Shown here: piece by piece, positions 44,429 to 51,472 of the stretch
Numbering within the stretch: position 1 is the stretch's first letter
How the letters are laid out: each line of letters starts with the position of its first letter
Assembly: GCA_039621445.1 (NCBI GenBank)
Contig: CP154956.1
Coordinates: 68,270,452-68,334,451 of the forward strand
DNA: 64,000 nucleotides
Direction of reading: 5' to 3'
Source of the DNA: Euglena gracilis
Taxonomy: Eukaryota; Euglenida; Euglenophyceae; Euglenales
Program-made: the position numbers and the translations under genes
The notes under the pieces: model-generated
The model's input: the letters and a program-made list of their open reading frames with translations, nothing else
What the model was told of the DNA's origin: nothing
Database searches by the model: none

Positions 44429-45617
44429 GCTACACTTTACTTGGCCCCCCCCGGGGGTGGGTCCAAGTAAAGACTCCCGGGGGTCAAAATAGTTTTTTTG
44501 CGTTAATGATGGAGTAGGGTTAGGTGCGCGACTTAGGCTTAGGGTTAGGCCTAACTGATAGACGAGAGTTCGGGGTACAAGTTAGGCCGAACCCTAAGCC
44601 GAAGACGCACACCTAACCCTACTCCATCATTAACGCAACTAACGCCACCCCCCCCCCCCGGGAGGCTTTACTTGGACCCCCCCGGGGGGGCCAAGTAAAG
44701 TGTAACTGCCATATATGTATATATACATGTATATATGTATATATATATATGTAAATACACATGTATATAGATATATATATATATATACGTATATATATAT
44801 ATATATATATTATTTTCTGTCAGAAGCTCCTCCGTTGCCAAAAAAAAAATTGGCTGTTTTGGGGGGAATTGATATTGGATGCCTTGGGGAAATTTGCGAA
44901 AAATTGCGAAAAAAATGCGGAAATTGCGAGGGAAAAATGCGAAAGAATTGCGGAAATTGTGGTTCCGGGAATCAAATTAATACATTTCTACTGGAGGGGA
45001 CAGAAAAATTTCTCAAATTTGGCCATTTTTCAAATTTGGTGTAAATTTTAGGTTACTCACGCTTTTTTCAATAAAAAGGTCCAAGAACATGATTTTTGTA
45101 ATTTGGGAACATGCTCATTCTGGAAATGTGGAAATTTCAAGTGAGAAATCCAAAAACAGGAAAAATTCCTGAAAACTTTGGTCCAGGTAAAATTCAACCC
45201 AGGATGCGAAATTTTCTAAGTCCGAAATTATTTCCTAGCAGAAACTTGGGGAAAAAAACTAAAAAAAACCTAGAAATTGCCAAATAGTGTCAAAATTTGA
45301 CAAGGGGCGCAAACGGTCAATCAGTTCCGGGCATCTCCCTTGACCAAGTATATTTGGGAGGAGCCGGTGGTTCATGGGGCCTTGGGACTGCAACCCCTGC
45401 CTCTGTCTTCCTGGCGGACCACAGCGGGGTGGCGGAGGAGATAATGCCCGGCGACAACCCCGGTGAGTGGTCCGTGGTGGTCAGCGGGGTGCAGGAGGCG
45501 CTGGACTGCTACGCCAGCCTCGACGGCAAGTACTTCTTGGGGTCCACGGTGGAGCTCGCTCTCAGCGACGCATCCAGCCGCTGCTTGAATCTGCCCCCGC
45601 GCCCGGAGAAGAAGTAG
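28365..45617 (+). CDS. Gene B: WW-domain and multi-RRM RNA-binding protein, at least nine exons over 17 kb
   Basis: The exon model is 28,365-28,809 (WW); 29,425-29,529 and 31,771-31,886 (RRM1); 35,296-35,482, 35,624-35,685 and 36,079-36,306 (RRM2); 37,008-37,207 (RRM3); 37,904 to about 38,000 (start of RRM4); and a last exon at 45,425-45,617. Phases agree across the first seven junctions. The sites are GT-AG except a probable GC donor at 35,483. RRM repeats bind single-stranded RNA, while WW domains bind proline-rich partners. The pair occurs in splicing and RNA-processing factors, so a nuclear RNA-processing role is likely but inferred. Introns of 0.1 to more than 3 kb hold telomere-like DNA, MITEs and palindromes. 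The 38.0-45.4 kb interior may hide more exons. Confidence 0.65.
29425..29529 (+). CDS. Gene B exon 2: RRM1, first half
   Basis: The acceptor is TTTATGCAG. The peptide [19 protein letters not shown] has the RNP2-type strand (VQLHVSGL), and [11 protein letters not shown] is helix 1. The exon ends in phase 1 at TCA|GTAAAT. Confidence 0.75.
30600..30835. repeat. Repeat unit with 'TCCAAATAAAAGC' boxes
   Basis: This lies within an intron of gene B. GGTCCAAATA(A/G)AAGC occurs at 30,650 and 30,758, and TAATAAAAGCGC and CAAGCGCA boxes are interspersed with GCCGCCTTAGGCGGC, a perfect hairpin. It resembles the modular build of the other short elements, with a different palindrome. The right part runs into CGCTAAGTCGCTAGAG. 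Confidence 0.5.
30853..31366. mobile_element. Inverted-repeat element with AGCGAC ends
   Basis: The left arm (AGCGACGTTTGGTTGTTGG... to GAGTTTCAAGC, about 30,858-30,940) is an imperfect inverted copy of the right arm (GCTTGAAATCTTTTCAAG... to GGTTGCCAGCGAC, about 31,290-31,366). Between them are G/C runs and unassigned A/T sequence. It sits in the intron between gene B exons 2 and 3. Confidence 0.6.
31771..31886 (+). CDS. Gene B exon 3: RRM1, second half
   Basis: The acceptor is AAACCCCAG with two carried bases, matching exon 2. The peptide [18 protein letters not shown] contains the RNP1 strand (TYCFLHF), then [17 protein letters not shown], the usual 'AIxxLNGxxLxGRxLxV' end. The donor is CGG|GTACAT in phase 0. 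Confidence 0.78.
32100..32820. repeat. Cluster of GGTCGGGCCGACC palindromes
   Basis: GGTCGGCCCGACC or its half sites occur more than a dozen times in 32,130-32,260 and 32,690-32,790. They are mixed with CGACCATTGGCTATGG repeats and two direct copies of GTGTGCAAGGCAAGGATGGC at about 32,478 and 32,527. The outer parts are inverted relative to each other, as in a large foldback element. The related smaller cluster at 34,180-34,270 and 34,615-34,690 flanks telomere-like DNA. Confidence 0.65.
32880..32975. repeat. AAGGTTTTTT tandem array
   Basis: Six or more copies of 'TTTTTTAAGG' in tandem. A matching array stands at 34,450-34,600, on the other side of the telomere-like block. Confidence 0.8.
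33480..33650. repeat. GTCGACTAGTCGATCGAC palindromic stretch
   Basis: Overlapping palindromes (CGACTAGTCG, GTCGATCGAC) lie between a GCGGCCTTCGGCCGC hairpin at 33,465 and the telomere-like array. No gene is seen. Confidence 0.7.
33655..34082. repeat. Interstitial telomere-like array (CCCTAA / CCCTAT)
   Basis: About 420 bp are built from CCCTAA and CCCTATC units, often 'CCCTAACCCTATCCCTAACC', with scattered variants. The G strand would read TTAGGG with GATAGGG variants. Located inside an intron of gene B, it cannot be a chromosome end. It may be repaired telomeric DNA or a satellite. Confidence 0.85.
34450..34690. repeat. AAGGTTTTTT array and GGTCGGGCCGACC palindromes
   Basis: Tandem TTTTTTAAGG units at 34,450-34,600 are followed by AGTCGGGCCGACCTCC and GGTCGGCCCGACCTCC. 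The same two sequence types flank the telomere-like block on its left. Confidence 0.7.
34745..34880. repeat. Second copy of the (ATC)-tailed dispersed repeat
   Basis: This shares ACACATTGTTTGCAGAG and the following 60 bases with 26,985-27,060, then GATCGTCGTCGTTGTCATCATC. The triplet tract is shorter and interrupted. Confidence 0.65.
35296..36306 (+). CDS. Gene B exons 4-6: RRM2
   Basis: Exon 4 (35,296-35,482) follows GCGAGCAG and brings a Pro/Gln linker and [16 protein letters not shown]. Exon 5 (35,624-35,685) adds [20 protein letters not shown] and ends at CAG|GTCTTG. Exon 6 (36,079-36,306) gives [16 protein letters not shown] (RNP1) and [18 protein letters not shown], then an Arg/Pro/Ala-rich tail ending at CAG|GTGTGG. 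The three pieces make one complete RRM in phase. The intron after exon 4 must start GC (AAG|GCCAGG) to give this join. Confidence 0.72.
37008..38000 (+). CDS. Gene B exons 7-8: RRM3 and start of RRM4
   Basis: Exon 7 (37,008-37,207) follows CTTCTGTTCAG in phase 0. It holds [18 protein letters not shown] (RNP2), [15 protein letters not shown] (RNP1-like, with Cys-Phe in place of the usual Gly-Phe) and helix 2 (INTALRQCQ). It ends in phase 2 at AA|GTGACC. Exon 8 starts at 37,904 after TTTTTCTTTGTAG with one carried base. It contains [19 protein letters not shown], the first strand of another RRM. Its 3' end is uncertain (about 37,995-38,020), because the sequence runs into a TG/CA repeat and the frame stays open to 38,231. 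Confidence 0.62.
38025..38160. repeat. (CA)n/(TG)n tract and short duplicated segment of exon 8
   Basis: CACACACA-TGTGTGTG at 38,028-38,058 is followed by an ATATGCATGC-type region. GATCCGTGTCAATGG and CCAATGTCCT from exon 8 (37,981-38,010) then reappear at 38,128-38,160 with small changes. The duplicate may be a decayed tandem copy of the exon end. Confidence 0.6.
38310..38780. repeat. Dispersed element, family 5, copy 2
   Basis: AAAAATAAGACCCCC units stand at both ends.  Inside are GGCGCAAAGCGCC (38,439-38,452), an A/T block with ATGATGAAATTTC and TTGAAGTGCAAAAAAATCATG, and a broken hairpin (GGCACGAAGCGACG). It matches 17,100-17,420 in inverted order. Confidence 0.6.
38793..39096. mobile_element. 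hAT-like MITE, family 3, copy 3
   Basis: The ends are CAGGCTTCCTTTTTTAAG and TTAAATGAAGCCTG, with flanks ACCTAGGA and ACCTGGGG (6 of 8). Inside, GGCACCG-type hairpin halves surround the A/T core GCCATTTTCAAGGGAAAATTT. It is older than the 10.2- and 12.5-kb copies, judging by its diverged ends. Confidence 0.65.
39225..39366 (+). CDS. Possible gene B exon
   Basis: The sequence is complex and open in two plus frames between the CGACAAAG acceptor-like site (39,246) and the TTATTCG|GTGTTT donor. One frame reads [13 protein letters not shown], which looks like RRM helix 1; the other reads [17 protein letters not shown]. Neither gives the phase needed for the last exon without another exon in between. 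It is listed because it is clearly unlike the surrounding repeats. Confidence 0.35.
39758..40156. mobile_element. hAT-like MITE, family 1, copy 2
   Basis: The 399-bp element lies in inverted orientation to copy 1. It runs from CAGGGTTTGATATAAGG to CCTTATATCGAACCCTG. An exact 8-bp duplication GGGGGAGG lies at 39,750-39,757 and 40,157-40,164. The hairpin GGCGCTTTGCGCC is at 39,934-39,948. It lies in the long last intron of gene B. Confidence 0.85.
40280..40760 (+). other. Complex sequence in the last introns of gene B
   Basis: The stretches 40,376-40,528 (open, [19 protein letters not shown], after the acceptor-like CAAAACTGCAG) and 40,640-40,740 ([12 protein letters not shown]) differ in character from the repeats around them. 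They could be exons of gene B or part of another gene. Neither shows a clear domain or a phase that closes the model. Confidence 0.3.
41503..41711. mobile_element. hAT-like MITE, family 3, copy 4
   Basis: The ends are CAGGCTTCTTTTTGAA and TTGAAAAGAAGCCT(G). The target duplication GGTCTGGG lies at 41,495-41,502 and 41,711-41,718, exact if the final G is counted as flank. The core contains the usual A/T stretch and G runs. Confidence 0.78.
42490..42615. repeat. Short tandem array of TGCGGAAAA units
   Basis: About ten units related to TTGCGGAAAACTGCGGAAA. A similar shorter array is at 44,895-44,965 (TTGCGAAAAAAATGCGGAAA). They are probably members of one family. Confidence 0.7.
44270..44424. 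repeat. (TA)n microsatellite, left of foldback element
   Basis: Alternating TA with TATATGTATA variants, a pure (AT)n run of about 70 bases at 44,355-44,424. It continues on the right of the inserted element at 44,711-44,812. Confidence 0.9.
44425..44710. mobile_element. Long foldback element inserted in a TA microsatellite
   Basis: The 286-bp element's ends are GGCAGCTACACTTTACTTGG and CCAAGTAAAGTGTAACTGCC. Inner arms also pair: GTTAATGATGGAGTAGGGTT at 44,502-44,521 with its complement at 44,612-44,631, and CTTAGGGTTAGGC with GCCGAACCCTAAG. Almost the whole element folds into one hairpin around TGATAGACGAGAG. Flanking TA prevents calling the duplication. There is no coding sequence. Confidence 0.8.
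45425..45617 (+). CDS. Gene B last exon: second half of the final RRM
   Basis: This follows a strong pyrimidine-rich acceptor (CTGTCTTCCTGGCGGACCACAG). The peptide is [19 protein letters not shown], then [20 protein letters not shown], the RNP1-to-strand-4 part of an RRM with a diverged RNP1. The protein ends PPRPEKK at TAG 45,615-45,617. One carried base at the start requires a preceding phase-2 exon, which I could not place. Confidence 0.6.
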
Positions 45618-45987
45618 AGTACGTCTGGCCAGTACAGCTGTCATCGCCGTCACAGCGCATCCTCATTGCTGATGACTTCGTTTTCCATTTCAACTGTGGA
45701 CCGACACGGCACTACAGACTATGTATGATGCACGAGCATGCTTGGTTCTTCTTTCCAGATGGACAAGGAATTGGGTGATGTGCAGAGGGCATTACATGAT
45801 CTTTCCCTTGCTTTCACAATTCGGGCTTTTTTTCATTTGGGTGGACATTGCATCAACTTGAAGGCTGTTGCCGTTCATTGTCTTTTTCCATGCGTGAAAT
45901 TCTGGGCGCATTTTCTTGGTCAGAAGAGGACCCCGCAAGGGGCAGAACTTTCAGCAGGCCAAAGTCTAGGACCATGGGGGCCAACAG

Positions 45988-46085
45988 CAAGTCGGCGAGA
46001 CAGGGAGGGGGTAGTGGGTGGTCGGCCGACTAGTCGGCCGACCACCCACTCTAATGTAGTTACGGGCCAGTCTCGCCGACTTTTA
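45988..46085. repeat. Foldback with 38-bp perfect palindrome
   Basis: AAGTCGGCGAGAC at 45,989 pairs with GTCTCGCCGACTT at 46,072. In the centre, 46,013-46,050 is a perfect palindrome (AGTGGGTGGTCGGCCGAC and its mirror around CTAG). It lies about 400 bp after the stop of gene B. Confidence 0.85.
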
Positions 46086-46276
46086 AGCCCCCCCCCCCCG
46101 AGAAAAGAACCAAAGATATAGCCCAAAAAAACACCCAAAAACGGCCGATAACCAAAATAACCAAAGTCGCCCAGAGCGCATGCGAGCTTTGGTCAACATA
46201 TTCCTCAAATCACTTTTTTTCACTTGGCGACCGGCTGGATCCGGAGCTTCCGAATCATCTCCTTTTGACCCTTAAC

Positions 46277-46713
46277 CAGGGTTCGATAGAAGGAGGGCGT
46301 GCATGGTTTAGGTGGGGGGGTGTCCCCCCCCCCCCCCCCCCTCCTGGCCCGCAGGGGGGGGGTCCGGACCACCCCCCCCCCCACCTGCAAGGGGGGTCCG
46401 GACCGACCCTCGGGGGCAAAATTGACCCCCCCCCAAAAAGGGTCAATTTTTTTCCTCCGGCGCTTTGCGCCGAAAATTTTTTTTGCATTTTTGGCACATT
46501 TTTGCCCAAAAAGTGCCCAAAATGGCACTTTTGGTCGTTTTGGGGGGTCAAAAATTTTCGGCTCGGCGCTTCGCGCCGGGCCGAAAATTCGGCCACCCTG
46601 ACCGCGCACCTGTTTAGGTGGGGGGGGGGGGTGTGCCCCCACCCCCCCTCCTGGCCCGCAGGGGGGAGGGGGTCCGGACCACCCCCCCCCACCTGTCCTT
46701 ATATCGAACCCTG
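46277..46713. mobile_element. hAT-like MITE, family 1, copy 3
   Basis: The 437-bp element runs from CAGGGTTCGATAGAAGG to CCTTATATCGAACCCTG. The flanking duplications CCCTTAAC and CCCTTATC match at 7 of 8. It has two hairpins in a row, GGCGCTTTGCGCC (46,459) and GGCGCTTCGCGCC (46,564), where copies 1 and 2 have one, so the module can be duplicated. Confidence 0.85.
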
Positions 46714-46736
46714 CCCTTATCTCCCCGCCAAGAACA

Positions 46737-47225
46737 CCGTCCAGCGAGGAAGGGACACCGAGGGGGAAGCACCAAAACATTTTGAGTCTCCCGCGAATCG
46801 GCCCAAATTGGCCAGGATTCTCGTACTCCCTCGAGGAAAACCGGCAAAGTAGGATGGGACACCGAGGGCGAAGCACAAAGACCTTGTGAGGCCATGCCTT
46901 TGCTCGCGGGCGGTGTTGTGTGGATTGTTTTGGTGTGCTGGGTTAGGAGTCCCCGCTTACTGCCACCTCGCCGGAGTTGGCTGCCGATGCTGCTCCGACA
47001 GGGCGACGTGACTTCTTGCCCCTGGGGGGTCCCCCCCCCTCTGCCCCCCGGCCCCCATTTTCTGACCAAGGGCTTTTGAAAACAAACTTTCTTTTACGGG
47101 TGGGGGGGGGTCGGGCTCACAAGGTCTTTGTGCTTCGCCCTCGGTGTCCCTTCCTCCCTTGTCGGTTTTCCTCGAGGGAGTACGAGACACCTCGGGCTCC
47201 GCAATTTGCCCCTGTGAGGCCTGAT
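46737..47225. repeat. Repeated module 'CTCGAGGAAAACCG ... CTTGTGAGGCC'
   Basis: A segment of about 70-100 bp (parts CTCGAGGAAAACCG, GGGACACCGAGGGCGAAGC, CAAAGACCTTGTGAGGCC) occurs at 46,828-46,905. It occurs inverted at 47,118-47,222, with a partial copy at 46,740-46,765. Another copy lies inside the coding block at 51,217-51,349, where it is read in frame. It may be a small mobile insert, or a fragment of the coding block copied here. Confidence 0.6.
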
Positions 47226-47258
47226 TGTGCATTTAAATTAGGGGGGCCAGGACATTTT

Positions 47259-47696
47259 CTAAAACGCTTTGGGCACCAAGTCGTTGGCAATGGGCTGTAA
47301 AAGCCTCCACCCCCCTCCAGTGGCCAATTTCACACACTTCTTGGGCAGAAAGGCCCAATTTTTTGAGTTAACCAACCCCTGCCCTCTGGTGGAGCTGGCC
47401 CTCCACACCTGGAGGGATACCCCATGTTTGGCCAAAAATTCCTTTGTGATGGAAGCAATTGTGTCTGCACTAATGGCTTTATAAGGTGGTTTTAATGAAA
47501 TTAGAAGGGGCCCCCCTGGTCTCACGAATAAACGCGTTGCAGCAACATAAGACATCAGCAAATGAAAGGAGCTCACTTGGGGACACCGGGGAATAGAAAA
47601 AACCCTTTCCCACTTGTGAAACTTCTGGCCTTTACGCCTAATTTTGATGTAGGGCGCCTTGCCCAAGACACTTGCGGTTCGTCTCACTCTCTCCAA
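47259..47696 (-). pseudogene. Tyrosine-recombinase relic (C-terminal catalytic region)
   Basis: The 145-codon frame contains GGPLLISLKPPYKAISADTI, TKEFLAKHGV and ASSTRGQG. This matches the 'PYKAISxDTxAxxTKExL ... AHSTRGA' region of tyrosine recombinases from DIRS-like and related eukaryotic elements. The H of the H-x-x-R box is Ser here, and no nucleophilic tyrosine follows before the stop, so the enzyme is degenerate. No reverse transcriptase of DIRS type is seen beside it. Confidence 0.55.
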
Positions 47697-47699
47697 ATC

Positions 47700-49100
47700 T
47701 GAAGATCCGTATAAACAGAGGACCCGTGAGCAAAAAATGAGTTATGTACGCAATGTACATATATCAGAGGGAAAGGGGCTTGGGCCAGCCCCAGGAGGAT
47801 TGGGAGGGGATCCCAGAATGCCCATATTTTTCCAGATTTTGGTTCCAAAGTTTTTTTGTATGGGGACAAAAGGGAATGGAATCTCAATCCCCGAACCCAG
47901 GGATCAAAAGCATAGCACTGTACGCATTATGGGCTTGCGCCTTGGAAAATTGCAATAGTTGTATTAAGGCGTCAGAGTGTACGTCTGATTCCCAATTCCC
48001 CTTTCCCAATTCTTAAAAGCCTTCGCTTTCGCCTTGGCGCACCTACTTGGGAACTGAAAATCAGAGTAACAGAAAATCCCTTTTCCCACTTCCCAAGAAG
48101 CAAAGCACGGAGTAATGCAGGGAGGACGGACTGGATAACCAAGTCCGGTCCGATGGAAAGGAAGGAAAAGGTATAAAGAAGAATACCACCTGTGGAGAGA
48201 GAAGGGGCACCCATTAGGAAATCCTAATAGGGTCTGCTTCCATCCTAACTTCCTCAACGGAAGGGGACAGAAGCATACGCCCGGTACACATCCCCCTCCC
48301 AGGGCTATGCCCGATTTCCCCTTTGGACCAGGCATTCTGGCCACAGGGATTTCGGACACAGACATGGTCTGTGGGAGGTGCACCCTGGCGCATCCACAGG
48401 GGCCCTTTCCGTCGCACAGGGGTCCACTCAAAGGGGGGGGGGGCGGAAAGGAGGGGACCCAAAAAGCCCAAAACGCGCAAAATGGTGTCACCTATTCTGC
48501 GGTGGCTTATGGGTATTTAGTATATTATGGCCCACTGGGGAAAACGGGGCTGGCAGGTTTCCTTGCCAAGCAAACCCATCCACCCAGTTTGGGTGTGCCC
48601 AAGGCACCTGGGGTTGGTTCCATGGGGATTCCAGGAAAACCCATGGGGAGGGTGTGTAAGGAGGGGGCCTCTGACCAGTCAAACCTGGGCACGGCGCAAG
48701 GCCAGTCAAACCTGACCACGCAAAAGGAAATCCTACTCTACAAACCCTACAAAACCAACTGCCGGCGACATCATTTGCCACGGGGGGAAAGTAGAGAGGA
48801 GTGGGGGGTTGGCTTAGGCCAGAAAAGTGGTGCTGCCTGGCAGCCTTATGGCCTCAAACGGCCGAAAAGAAAAAAGGAAAGAAAAGAGGCCGTCGGCCCT
48901 GTGCGCTGCGTGTCGCACGCCCGCGAGAGGGGAGAGGGGAGAGGGGTGTGCATGCATGCGCACGGAATCCTGCACATGGCAGCATCCGGGTAGGAACTTG
49001 CTAGCGGCGAATACCGCAAAGGGTCTTCGAAGGGGTTGCTCGGGCGAATACCCAAACAGGGAATCAGGCGAATACCTGACGAGGGTGCTGAAAGACGCCG
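47700..49100. other. Unassigned sequence between the recombinase relic and the coding block
   Basis: The sequence is moderately complex with several frames of 60-230 codons on both strands, none with a known motif. The minus frame 48,491-47,964 has a mixed composition but many Pro/Cys/Phe. It may be degraded coding sequence of the same element as the recombinase. No classical MITE is visible here, unlike the surrounding DNA. Confidence 0.3.
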
Positions 49101-49120
49101 CATTGGTGCTTACAGACACC

Positions 49121-50385
49121 TCACCTGCCTTTATCGGCTGGACGTTCGCGCACCTCACGCCAGTAGTCGTGTTGGGGGTCCCCTGATGGGTCCTCAACCA
49201 ACTCCATTTGGCGTGGGGAACGCGGCAGAGCTGATTCACTCCGAATGGTGTTGAGCTCCGGATCGTTGGCATCAAAGGAAGGGGTCTCCCAGTCCTTGAT
49301 CCATTTATCCGGCAGCTTCTCCATGGTACGTTCAGCATGATGCTGAAGGTACCGTTGGAGCTGCTCCCAGAAAATTCTAGGCAGCATCACCGGCCAGATG
49401 ATGTAATTCATCCGGGGGCGGGGGTGATTCGCATGCACCTGCGGGGGCATCCCCGTGGTCTGCTTGAAGTTGATGTCATACATCCACCTCGTTGTCCGAG
49501 TTCTTGCGGTATGGGGCCGTAATACAGCCGCCAACCAACCTCTGAAGTCCACCAAATCGTGTTCTTCAGGAGGCCACAGTGGCAAGGCGCATCCGCCATG
49601 CTGACGCTTGGAGAACAGGGGGTAAACCTGTGTCTCCCAGTCGCCATCGGTCCAGAGGTAAGACATTCTTACCTTGGCGTGTTCCTCGACGGCGAGGCGC
49701 ATTGCCCCAGCGTCGATCTGGAACTCACGGGCCATTCCCGTGTGGAGGTAGCTTTCTAGCTTTCGGAAGTCGGAGTGCTTCAGGCGGCCTTCCACCTGTT
49801 TGTACTCCTTCTTCCACTTCTCCAGTGTCTCCCAGTGGTGGAGACAATGGTGGTGACTGCTCCATCAGCAGTCTGCACGAACTTGGCCCCTATACAGTTG
49901 ATGCACAAGGCAGGGATATCCCTGTCGTGAGCATTCTCACTGTAGGAGTAGTTCAAGCTGTGCTTCCAGGCGTTCAGGCACTCGCCAGATACGAGCGCCA
50001 CACAGTTCGGCACATATGCCCTATGATGGAACGTCGTGGATTGCACCTGCCGCTTGCATACATGCACAAGCGGTTGGTTGTGCCGCACATGGTGGCACAC
50101 GGTGCACGTCCAGTCAAAGCACGTGCCGTGCTGGAAATCCAACACGCAGTCCTCACCAAAGTACTGTGCCAGTACTCTGGGTGAGCGCCTATTCCAGAAT
50201 GTCCAGGTATGTTCCGGGACATAGTGGAAAGGTTCTCCTCGGACGAAGAGGGGCTGTATCCATCGATTAAGTGACCCTTTCTGGTGCCCAATAGCGGCGG
50301 AAGACTGGGCCTGTCGACCACGAGCCTTACCTTTCGGTTTGCTCTGGCCGTACCCGGACGATGCAACGGCCGAATAGTCGTGCAT
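49121..50385 (-). pseudogene. Coding block, 3' part: zinc-ligand region and C-terminus
   Basis: Frame 50,385-49,780 carries a dense set of Cys and His: FGEDCVLDFQHGTCFDWTCT, VCHHVRHNQPLVHVC and ALCINCIG. This looks like one or two zinc-binding sites, not a standard family. Frame 49,795-49,121 continues the protein (KLESYLHTGMAREFQIDAGA, SYLWTDGDWETQVY) and ends RPADKGR at TGA. The join needs one frameshift near 49,830-49,850, in GGAGAAGTGGAAGAAGG. The function is unknown. Confidence 0.4.
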
Positions 50386-51472
50386 TGTCGTAGGGCCTTT
50401 CGGCTGTCCGCCAGTCTGACCTCCAGCGCCACCCTTCGGTGGTGGTTTCCCATCCTTTGGCAGGGGGCTTACAGGGTTTGCCTCCTTTCGGCTTCACACT
50501 CCCGGAATCAGGAGGCGACGCCTGCGGTTTACTCCTGGTATCAGGAGCCGATGGTGCCGGAGTAGACGTTTGCCGTCTGGGCGAAGCGGGCATACTGACC
50601 GCTGGGTCGCGCATGACGGTACGAGGGGTCGGAACTCGTTCCTGGGGTTGTTCAGCTGGCCGTCGCCGAGCAGGTTCATCCTGTCCTACGAGGCGTGGCA
50701 CTGTGGTCGCCACCGGAATCGGTGCTTCCACAGGCGCTGGCACTCCCAGAAACTCTGCCATCGTCCTTTGGACGGCAGGGACTCTGCGCGGTGTCGGAGG
50801 TCGCGGGGGTATCTCCTCCACCTCCATTTCGACATCGGGTCTAGGAGGTTGATCTTCCACAACCACTGGCGCAGGTGCTACAGGAGGTTGATCCTCCGCT
50901 GTAGCTGGTGCGACAGATGACTCTGTCGGCTGGGGTTCATCCCCTGATGGTGGTTGCACTGCTGTCGGAGATGGGGGTGAGGGAACGCCGACATCCGGCG
51001 TCTCCACGACCTCAGCGGCGGAGCTTGATGCTACGCCTCCACCTCGTGGCGTTAATGCAGCAGCCACGGCAGTAATGCCGGTGACTACGGCGCCGAGCAC
51101 ACGGCCTCCTAACGAGGTGCGTGCAGTGGGACTGGCAGGTTCTTCGAGGATATCCTCGACGACCATACCAGTCACCTCGGCTGGAGGCTCAGCCGTTGGA
51201 ACAGGCGTAGCAGCCACAGACACCTCGGGCTCCGCACTTTGCCCTTGTGAGGCCATGCCTTGCTCGCCGGCCTCACAAGGTCTTTGTGCATCGCCCTCGG
51301 TGCCCCTTCCTCCCTTGTCGGTTTTCCTCGAGGGAGTACGAGGTATATCCCCTGCGGGTGCTTCGTCTGGCCTAGGCTGTGCCGGAGTAGGCAGAGCAGC
51401 GTAGAGGATATCCTCCACGTTCTCACATTCCTCCTGAGGGAGTTCCTGGTCTCCACCTACCGGTGGACACAC
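50327..51472 (-). pseudogene. Coding block: Pro/Glu-rich low-complexity region
   Basis: A 381-codon frame rich in Pro, Ala, Val and Glu (for example VAPAPVVVEDQPPRPDVEME), with acidic 'VVEDxP' repeats. It contains the CTCGAGG...GTGAGGCC module in frame (PRTPSRKTDKGGRGTEGDAQ). It is probably a disordered linker of the unknown protein. It overlaps the next frames at both ends, where frame changes occur. Confidence 0.4.
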
